From NCBI GenBank assembly GCA_018857735.1, contig JABMCL010002730.1, forward strand, positions 272,501-336,500: a stretch of 64,000 nucleotides of DNA, given 5' to 3'. This stretch comes from Alviniconcha marisindica (taxonomy: Eukaryota; Mollusca; Gastropoda; Provannidae). Below the pieces are notes generated by a model. The model had not been told where the DNA came from and did not search any database. It saw only the letters and a program-made list of their open reading frames with translations. Of the stretch, positions 56,050-64,000 are shown piece after piece (position 1 is the first letter of the stretch; the number at the start of each line of letters is the position of its first letter). The position numbers and the translations under genes are program-made.

Positions 56050-59000
56050 ACAAAAGCAACTTTTATTTCCAATATTCAGCCTTTTATTTACTTATGTGTT
56101 TTGTAGTTTCACTTTGTGTCTGCCCAAAAGGCTTGATAAACCTATCAAACAAATATGTAGTCATGGGCTACTTCAGATTATGAAGAAGTGGTGTTCACTT
56201 TGGGTGTTGTTCCCTGTAGTGGTAAGGTGCCAACTCAAACTGACTGGGTTCAGATAGGAGATGCTTCCAGCAACAACAAAAAATATCCCTTTTGGCCAAA
56301 CTAAAGCACTGATTATCTTCTTTTTCTTTTTCAAATCCACCTGTCATTTTCCTGCTTTCCAGTAACATTCTGGATTTCATGCTGAATTTTCACAGTTCCG
56401 AAGCACACATTAACCCTTTCCCTGCCCTCAGTACATCACACGATATCGCTGGTTCACTGGCAAAGTGTTTTCCATCTGCTTATAGGCTGCTGTCCATCTT
56501 CCTGCTTCAGGAACTCTCATGCAACAAACATCAAAGAAGCACTTCTGCTCAGCTCAATCTTTTCTTGAAACTGTTCTTGGAATGAAATTGCACAGACAAA
56601 AATGCACAACTGTAGCAATGAAAGGGTAATTTTTTTGTGAATTTCACAGAATATACTCAGTACACTGCAGCTGGGCTGTGAGCCTCTCACCCTGAAAGAG
56701 TTCAGCAAGGGCTGGTTGGTCTAAGAGGGAGAGCTCGGTTCCCGGCTCCACGCCAATGAGCCCCTCCCAAGAACGGTCCTTTATCAAATCCAGTGTGCCC
56801 GCGTGCTCAGGGCATCCTTCAAAGAGTGGTCCACTGTCTGCACCGCATCAGTCTGCAGTATGGACACTGGTGTCACAGTCTCGGTGCCGCCCAGAACAGA
56901 GTTCCTGTCCTGCTAGCTCCCATGCACATGCACGATAACATTTCAAGTTCTTTTTATGCAAAACGATCCATGCTGCATGCATGGACTCAGTGACCAGACT
57001 CAGTGATTTTCAGATCAAAACAACACTGGAAACAAGGCCAGGTGTAAGGAGGCAGACATGTGACAAGTCCACCTCCTTGACGACACCAACTCACGGCAAA
57101 TTACTTTCATGCAGTCAAACGGAAAATGTTTTTATCTCAGAAAACTGCAAATGTTGCGCAGTTTACCAAATGGCAGATGCTTTTTATTTGGCCAAAATGG
57201 CAAATGATCCACAGTTCACACATGGCAGAGTTTTCTTCTCACGCCAGGGAAAAGGTTTCTCATCACAAACTTGGAAGAGGGGGCCGATCGAAGAAGTCAC
57301 TCTGCACAAATGCCCACAAACAGCATGCACACTGTCTTACGCATGTCTTTCACACTTTGTTGCGTTCTTGCTAAAATGATTGTCCCTTCCAGCTGACGGC
57401 ACTGTGGTGACACAGCAGTTCTCAAGCACTGGCTGTTGCTCATAAGGCCCTGAAAACCCTCTGTACAATGACTGCCCTTCAGACAAACATGGAGAGAAAA
57501 ACAGAGTGCAGTAACTGCAGTAAATGTCATGACAATTCACATGCCTCAAAACTGCTGGGATTTTTTAAGTCTCTCTCCCACTTCAGACACTGGACATTCA
57601 ACAACACTACTGTCAGTGATGTGGTAGTCCCACATCTACTCCAACAAATGCCTGTTGTAGTCATTTCAACAACACTACTGTCAGTGACGTGGTATTCCCA
57701 CTACTCCCACAACTGCCTGTTGTAGTCATTTCAACAACACTACTGTCAGTGATGTGGTATTCCCACAACTGCCGGTTGTACAACTTGTAGTCATTTCAAC
57801 AACACTACTGTCAGTGATGTGGTACTCCCACAACTGCCTGTTGTAGTCACTCTCCCACTACAGACAGTGGACATTCAACAACACTACTGTCAGAGATGTG
57901 GTACTCCCACAACTGCCTGTTGTTGCCATTTCAACAACACTGCTGTCAGTGATGTGGTACTTCCACAACTGCCTGCTGTAGTCATTTTAACAACACTACT
58001 ATCAGAGATGTGGTACTTCCACAACTGCTTGTTGTAGTCTAAGTCACTCTCCCACTGCAGACACTGGACATTCAACACCACAATCAAGTATTTTGTATTC
58101 TGACACTACTGTCGGCAATGTGGTACTCCAAACAACTGCCTGTTTGTAGTCACTCTCCCACTGCAGAGACTGGACACTCAACAACACTACTGTCAATGAC
58201 GTGATGCTCTCGACAACAACTGCCTGTCACTCTCCAACTGCAGACATTGGGCAGTCCCCAACAGTGCTGTAAGTGATGTGATGCCCCTAACAGCTGCTTG
58301 TTTTTAACTGATCTCCCACTACAGGCACTGGGTATTCAACAATCCTGCTGTCAGAGCTGTGAATCTTGACAACTGCTTATTTTTTGATGCTCATCTCATC
58401 CACTACAGACACTATAAGCCACATTAGTCACAGATCTGATACCCCAAAGAACTCTTTTTCAGTCACCATCTCATGGGACTTAATTCACACTTCAGAACAG
58501 CAGAATTTGGAATTCCAGCTTAGAGCCTACCCTTTACAGCACTGTAGGCCAATGTCCAGCAGTAACTCTTTGAAATTTACTCATCTTTCTTGACACCATA
58601 AACTGGAAGTTCATTTACTGACTCAATTCCTCTTATGCAACATTCTTTTTTTCCCCTCTTTTCTCCATTAATTCAAATGATATCCCAACATCAGAACTGT
58701 CACCTTTAATTTGCTTTGAAAAAATAAATCACCAAATGAAACAAAAGAGAGCTGGGGGGAAAGGAAACAAAAGGACACAAAAAGTACTTATGAATGAATG
58801 TAAGGCATTATTCGGTTTCAGAAATGTCGTCAAATTGTTTTCATCCAAACAAATGTTTTACCACAAATCTGCAAAGATAAAAGCCTCACTGTTCCTCTAT
58901 TCCTTCTCCTTTGCTCTTCTTCCGCTGCGTCCACATTTATCAGCAGTATCTCTAATACTGCTTTGAAAAATTAAAGATAAAAGCTAAAGGAGGGGAAGAA

Positions 59001-59177
59001 AATCTCTGCCTCCAGCTCCTACTGCAAACCAAGACTAATGCTTGAGAACTGCTGCTTTTCCCTCACAATCATCTCCACTCTCGCCATTAAGTCTTCGTGG
59101 CCCTGCCAGCTCTGGAGATGGAGTGGCCGGCCTGCACAGTACAATAAGAATATCCAGTTGTGTCCCCTGGATGGTGG
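56050..59177 (-). other. Probable long 3'UTR of the FBXL gene
   Basis: No convincing coding frame follows the stop at 59178 on the minus strand. The first clustered polyadenylation signals on that strand are two AATAAA at 56083-56088 and 56062-56067 (TTTATT on the + strand). The roughly 3.1-kb interval contains fewer microsatellites than the rest of the window and one 60-70-bp minisatellite (57585-58400). The 3' end is a guess from signals only. Confidence 0.35.
57585..58400. repeat. 60-70-bp tandem repeat in probable FBXL 3'UTR
   Basis: About a dozen diverged units containing caacaacactactgtcag, tgatgtggtactcccac and aactgcctgttgtagtca. Some carry an inserted segment with cactctcccactgcagaca. 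No reading frame is preserved across units. Confidence 0.8.
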
Positions 59178-59285
59178 TCAGAGAATGACACAGCACTTGC
59201 AATAGCGTTGCCGACTGCCCCCCACACTGGGTGGGGGGGTCACCGGGGCAAAGTACGCGTGCACTCGCAGACTGGGAAGCCGGTT
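59178..59285 (-). CDS. FBXL20: FBXL last coding exon with CVIL prenylation box
   Basis: The acceptor ttttttcAG is at 59286-59287 and the TGA stop lies at 59178-59180. It encodes NRLPSLRVHAYFAPVTPPP and SVGGSRQRYCKCCVIL. The last four residues, CVIL, form a CaaX box whose final Leu predicts geranylgeranylation. The two extra upstream cysteines (CKC) could be further lipidated, which is inference. Confidence 0.93.
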   Translation of the reverse strand, partial: NRLPSLRVHAYFAPVTPPPSVGGSRQRYCKCCVIL

Positions 59286-61598
59286 CTGAAAAAACACAAA
59301 GAAAACAAAAACCTGTTTTCAATTCTGCCTCATAGCTTTGATTATTATTCACATTGTTGATGTAATGGAATGTTGACAGCCTTCAGATCAAATGAACCTA
59401 GCCTTCAGATCAAATGAACCTAGCCTTTGGATCAAATGAACCTATCACCAACACCAGAGGGTGAGGGTTTGACCTTCATCAGGCACAGTAAAATATTCAC
59501 CTCTAATAAATTGCCCCCCTCCGTGAATACCTTCGTGCTATCTCCGGGTCCATTCATTGTACTTTCAAAATTATCAGTTACATAATTACTAAAGGATACT
59601 TCACTCCCACACAGGAAATGAAAATAGCTGGGAGGGCAGTTATCTGCACATTCAGTAGGGCACATAAGCTGGAGCATTTTGGACTGATTTGAAAAGACCC
59701 ATTATAGTTCAGACTTGCATTGCTCTGTTCTCTGCTGTTGAGCAAACTCACTGCACTTCACACGTTTCAGTGCCTGCTGGGTTATTTCAGCGTTTCCAAA
59801 ACCCACTGAACTCCGACATGGACCACAGGATCTTTAACATGCATAAATGATCTTTTTGCATGTGTCCTCTGGGGACCTCAGTTTATGGTCTCATCCAAAG
59901 GACTTTTGCAGTCTGCATAGAGTTTGAATCCAGAGAAATCTCAAGGAAGGTGCAAAGCCTAACACAGGACGGTTACCCATCCATGTGGTGCCCACGCTCT
60001 ACTGTGTCTAACTTGGCTTTCCTGAGTAAGTGCTCTCAATTTGCACCAGTATGAGAAAAATACCTTTCTTAGGGAGAAAGAAAAAGCACTCTTTGCTGGA
60101 GACTTTGTGGGTCTGACAGAGTGCAGCACTACAAAAACTTCCTGGAGGCTTCGGCCAACCTACCCTCAGTCTGCGAATGCCAGCGCGGGTAATGAGCTGA
60201 CAGTCATAGAGTTCAATGCGCTGCAGGGAGGTGCAATTGACGAGATGTTCCAGACCTACATCCGTCACCAGGGGGCAGTTGTCCAGCTCCAGCACCGTCA
60301 GTGACTCCGATGATGACGGGCTGACCCCAATGTGACGAATACCTTCATCTGTTATCAGCTCGCAGTGAGATAAGGTCTGAAAACAGAATAAAGTCAGTCA
60401 GTAAATACCTTCGTGCTATCAGCTCACAGTGACTGAGTGAGATATGGTCTGAAAACACAATAAAGACAGTCAGTAAATATCCTGATCTGTTATCAGTTCA
60501 CAGTGAGAAAGGTCTGAAAACAGGATAAAGTCAGTCAGTGACTTGCTATAAGCCCACAGCCAAGTAAGGTCTAAAAACAGGATAAAATCAGTCAGGGAAT
60601 ACCTTCATGCTATAAGCCCACAGCCAGATAAGGTCTGAAAACAGGATCAAATCAGTCAGTGAATACCTTCATGCTGTAAGCCCATAGCCAGATAAGGTCT
60701 GAAAACAGGATAAAATCAGTCAGTGAATACCTTCATGCTGTAAGAATGTCTGAAAACAGGATAAAGTCTGTCAGTGAATACCACCATCTGTTATTAGCTC
60801 ACTGTGATATACAGTCTGAATGGGATAAAGTCAGAGAATACCTTCATCTGTTATCAACTCACAGTGAGAAACAGTCTTAAAACAGGATAAAGTCAGTCAG
60901 TCAGTCAACAGCTTCATCCAGGATCACCTCATAGTGGGATAGGACCTGAAAATAGGATAAAGTCAGCCTTCATTCATTATCAGCCTTCATTCATTATCAG
61001 CAAAGAATGGGATAGGGTCTGAAAACAGGATAAAGTCAGTCCAAGAATACAGTCACCCAGGATCAACTCCACAACTGGACAAGGTCTGGAAAGAGGTTAA
61101 AATCTGGAAAGAGGTTAAAATCAAAGTCAACAAATATCTTCAACATAATTATCCCAACATGGGATACAGCTCAAAAACAGGATAAAGTAAGTGGATACTT
61201 TTCCTATCACCAGCTCACACTGGCATAAAGTCAGGATAAAGTCTGCCTGTAAACAGCTTTATTCACAATAATGTTACAAACAAAACAAGGTCCAAGAACT
61301 GTTACTGCAGCTCCCATTACAAAAGGCCTGAAAACAGGATAAACCCACATTCAACTAGGACATTCACCTGCTAACAGCTCAGAGTGGGACAAAAACTGAA
61401 CATACAAGTCAAAGGTCACAGTCAAAGAATACCTCTGCAATCAGCTCACTGTGAGTGGAATAAGGTCTGGAAACAGTCACAAGCCATCAACCAGTCTTAC
61501 TTCAAGCTGTCCTTTCTCTCCTAATCTTCATGGAGTAAACACAGATCTCTGCAGCCCCAAAACAATTCAATTTGCTGCTCACATTTACTTCTTCATAA

Positions 61599-61675
<77 letters not shown>

Positions 61676-62160
61676 TCAGACACAGGCCCACTCAGCCATG
61701 CTTTCAACATTCTGCCACAGTACTAGCAAAGGAATAAACTAGTTTCTGTACAGTCAATGTGAAACAGCAGGGTGGTGTTTTGGACATTGGCAGCAGGCTG
61801 AAAAACTCTAAGTCCTCTGATTGCTATTGATCTACAAAGATTGGGGTCACTCCAACCAGCATTAGTATCATTATCTCAGGACAAACACTGTCAAAAGGAT
61901 AACCTGAGTTTTCAGTTTTCAGAAATACACAGTTTCAAAAACGAATGACATACACACTGAGGCAAGCTTACCAGAGCTGATATGAGATGACAGTGAGAAG
62001 CCAAGTGTGCCAGTGTAGTGTCAGTTATCTGTACACAGGAGAAAGAGGTCAATAGCAAGGACACATAGAAAACGGCAAAGTGAAACACACATAAGCACCA
62101 TAAACACACACATGGAGCACAAACACTCTTAGACACACACCAACACGCTTAGACACACAC

Positions 62161-62192
<32 letters not shown>

Positions 62193-62588
62193 TCACATTC
62201 ACACACTCAGGCACACACACATACATCACAAACACATTCATGACACATACTGACACATACACATGCATACACACACACACACATGCACACACACACACAC
62301 ACACACATGCACACACACACACACACAGAGTCAGCAATCATGTTGGCTCTTACTATGACCAAAATCAGTTTGTACACTGTCAATGTGCACATATTTTCAG
62401 AACAAAGACAATAAATCAATATACCTGTATACATTCTTCCAGATCCATCTTCTGTAGTTCATGGCAATTCTGAAAAGAATAAAACAAACAAAAAATGTAG
62501 CATGAGCAAAAGCCAACACTCTCTCCAAATGATGACAAAAGAAGAAAAACAAAAAAACAAAAAGACAGCAAAGGAGGAGTCAGAGACT

Positions 62589-62621
<33 letters not shown>

Positions 62622-63768
62622 GACAGAGACAGAGAGAGACAGAGAGAACAGATAGAATTGATATCAACAAAAGGCATACTGCAGCACCAAGGTGCCTCTC
62701 CATATAACACTGAGTTATTACCATGGTATGCAATGTCCACCATCCAAATGGTGTTATATAACACACACACAGAGGTTTACAAAACCTGACAGTAAAATCT
62801 GGAAGTCTTGTACATCTGGCCTGGAGTCAATGAAACTTGCTGCAAAATCTGAGATAGAGATATATCTGGTTTTTAATGCCCTGTCAACTGTGATGGTTAC
62901 ATCAGATCAAACAAAACCTGAAACTGCTCTGGCCTGTAAAGGTCACAGAAACTGCCAGTGAACTCTGACAGCCACACATCTTCGGTCTTCAGAGGTCACA
63001 GAAACTGGCAGTGAACTCTGACAGCCACACATCTTCGGTCTTCAGAGGTCACAGAAACTGGCAGTGAACTGACAGCCACACATCTTCAGTCTTCAGAGGT
63101 CACAGAAACTGCCAGTGAACTCTGATGGTGGCATATCTTCAGTCTCAGAGGTCACAGAAACTTACAACAAAATCTGACAGCCACACATTTTTGGTCTAGA
63201 GAGGTCACAGAACATGCAGCAAAATCTCACAGAAACTTGAACTCCACAACATTCTGGTGCACAGAGATCAGGAAATAAATACAAATCCTTTTTTTTTTTT
63301 TTTTTTTTAGACTGGCAATAGCAGTAAAATTCCACAGCTGCTCATCTAAGGATCAATACACACAAAAGTTGAAGAAGGTATTTTAACTGGACCCTGTGGA
63401 AATTTTCAGCAAAATCACCATGCTGATGTGACAAACAATGCACATAGATAAATATTTTCTACTTTATTATTATTTTCATGTTATGTAAACATTTGTTGGT
63501 TGCTTCAGAAAAGGCATGTTTCCTGAAAATATGCACAATACATTTTCTTTTTTTCTCTGAACGTTGCAGTCAGCTTTCTTTGTTTTAGGTTTGGTCTTTG
63601 AGAAATTACAGACACAGGCAGCAAATTGCCAAAGCTCACGTTGCTTTGGCTTAGCAAGGCTACGGGAATTGGCAGTGAAATCCCAGTGCTGTCTTCTAAC
63701 CACTTACCCTTGTGAGACACTGGAAGCCATTGTCAGTGAGATGATTGCAGCCTGAAACTTCTAACGTT
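59178..63768 (-). CDS. FBXL20: FBXL2/FBXL20-type F-box and LRR protein, C-terminal five exons
   Basis: Exons in transcript order are 63708-63768, 62425-62469, 61972-62028, 60164-60376 and 59178-59285, all with GT-AG introns and matching phases. They encode 160 residues that match FBXL2/FBXL20 along the whole length: TLEVSGC, NCHELQKMDLEEC, ITDTTLAHLASHC, LSHCELITDEGI, LELDNCPLVTD, RIELYDCQLITRAGIRRL, VHAYFAPVTPPPSVGG and CKCCVIL. These are the last cysteine-type leucine-rich repeats, which select substrates for an SCF ubiquitin ligase, and a C-terminal CaaX box for geranylgeranylation and membrane targeting. The F-box and earlier repeats lie beyond 64000. Recognition is strong; whether the ancestor is nearer FBXL2 or FBXL20 is not decided (SVGG is FBXL20-like, CVIL FBXL2-like). 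Confidence 0.93.
59386..59450. repeat. 24-bp repeat, 3 units
   Basis: Three copies of cagatcaaatgaacctagcc with slight variation, in the last intron of the FBXL gene. Confidence 0.8.
60164..60376 (-). CDS. FBXL20: FBXL exon, two and a half LRRs
   Basis: A 213-bp, 71-codon exon, phase 0-0. The acceptor ttttcAG is at 60377-60378 and the donor GTAGGT runs down from 60163. It encodes the repeats with LSHCELITDEGIRHIG, LELDNCPLVTDVGLEHL and IELYDCQLITRAGIRRL. Its first ~40 bases are the source of the tandem array in the preceding intron. Confidence 0.93.
60377..61470 (-). repeat. Tandem array derived from FBXL exon acceptor
   Basis: About 15-17 diverged units of 55-75 bp, recognised by ggtctgaaaacaggataaag on the + strand. 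The better units also contain gaataccttcatctgttatc and agctcacagtgagata. In minus orientation each is a pyrimidine-rich stretch, ttttcAG, then a copy of the first ~40 bases of exon 60164-60376. The real exon edge (60336-60376) is the leftmost member. Confidence 0.85.
61603..61669. repeat. (AT)n microsatellite
   Basis: Pure alternating AT of about 66 bp in an FBXL intron, prone to cruciform extrusion. A (CA)n-rich tract of the same intron set lies at 62140-62325. Confidence 0.95.
61972..62028 (-). CDS. FBXL20: FBXL exon, ITDTTLAHLASHCHLISAL
   Basis: A 57-bp, 19-codon exon, phase 0-0, with acceptor tgtacAG (62029-62030) and donor GTAAGC (from 61971). It carries one LRR helix segment, continuing directly into TLSHCEL of the next exon across a 1.6-kb intron filled with acceptor-derived repeats. 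Confidence 0.9.
62425..62469 (-). CDS. FBXL20: FBXL exon, NCHELQKMDLEECIQ
   Basis: A 45-bp, 15-codon exon, phase 0-0. The acceptor is ttttcAG at 62470-62471 and the donor GTATAT from 62424. The peptide is almost identical to the vertebrate family segment, so this short exon is secure. Confidence 0.9.
62935..63245. repeat. About 57-bp tandem repeat in FBXL intron
   Basis: Four to five units of ggtcacagaaactg, ccagtgaactctgacagcc and acacatcttcggtcttcag, the central ones nearly identical. Outer units are decayed. The phrase ggcagtgaa..tc also occurs just beside the donor of exon 63708-63768 (63670-63700), so this array may descend from donor-side intron sequence, which is weakly supported. Confidence 0.75.
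63708..63768 (-). CDS. FBXL20: FBXL exon, LRR TLEVSGCNHLTDNGF
   Basis: A 61-bp exon between acceptor tttcAG (63769-63770) and donor GTAAGT (63707). It enters with one base of a split codon and ends in phase 0. It encodes a cysteine-containing LRR, with SGCNHLTDNGF corresponding to ARCSQLTDVGF in vertebrate FBXL20. Confidence 0.88.
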
Positions 63769-64000
63769 CTGAAACAAAGAGGCACAAGACAGGATAACTC
63801 AACAGACAATGGAAAATAACCCCACATTTCAAATGAAAAAATCAAGGGTATAATCTTTGTATAATATGTAGTTCAGCTGGACACACTGACTATACTTGTG
63901 ATGTTAAAACCCCAGCGAACACAGAAAATACACCAAACCTAACAGCCCGAGATAGCAACCACTAACACACAACCTCTGTTCGATTTAAACATATCTTTCT

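Overview
This window looks like nuclear DNA from a metazoan, most likely a gastropod mollusc. The grounds are small GT-AG introns and exons, a secreted chitin-binding gene of the kind common in mollusc shell and cuticle, tRNA-derived SINEs, repeat units carrying TCAAGGTCA as seen in mollusc genomes, and extreme amounts of long (CA)n, (CT)n and (GT)n. The species assignment is inference. Nothing bacterial was seen. Most long open frames are readings through microsatellites and are not genes.

Two genes can be assembled exon by exon. (1) On the + strand, a TATA/GC-box promoter (34107-34121) leads into a five-exon gene (34362-47989) whose splice phases all agree. It encodes a 210-residue secreted protein: signal peptide, one six-cysteine chitin-binding type 2 (CBM14/peritrophin-A) domain, and a Gly/Tyr-rich tail, ending near a polyadenylation signal at 48903. 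(2) On the - strand, the last five coding exons of an FBXL2/FBXL20-type F-box/LRR ubiquitin-ligase subunit (59178-63768) end in a prenylation box, CVIL. The 5' part of that gene lies beyond the right edge. The two genes are convergent, separated by about 7 kb of repeat-rich intergenic DNA.

Layout: 1-34 kb is gene-poor and packed with microsatellites, minisatellites, SINEs, a foldback-element family and a LINE scrap. It holds at most one or two isolated candidate exons. 34-49 kb is the chitin-binding gene, whose introns hold SINEs, more foldback copies and a TTAA-flanked, THAP-containing DNA transposon of Kolobok type (45391-46677) with a second, oppositely oriented P2X7-C-terminal-like exon. 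49-56 kb is intergenic. 56-64 kb is the FBXL gene, with a long probable 3'UTR carrying a roughly 60-70-bp repeat.

The most unusual signal is shared by both genes. The splice boundaries of individual exons have been tandemly amplified inside the adjoining introns. Upstream of chitin-binding exon 3 lie about a dozen copies of [polypyrimidine tract + AG + first ~20 exonic bases], and downstream lie three copies of [last ~75 exonic bases + GT donor + (GT)n]. Upstream of FBXL exon 60164-60376 lie roughly 15-17 decayed copies of [acceptor + first ~40 exonic bases]. A SINE shows the same behaviour, with its box-A edge repeated five times at a 44-bp period. This suggests a process that makes minisatellites out of functional edges, leaving arrays of decoy splice sites.
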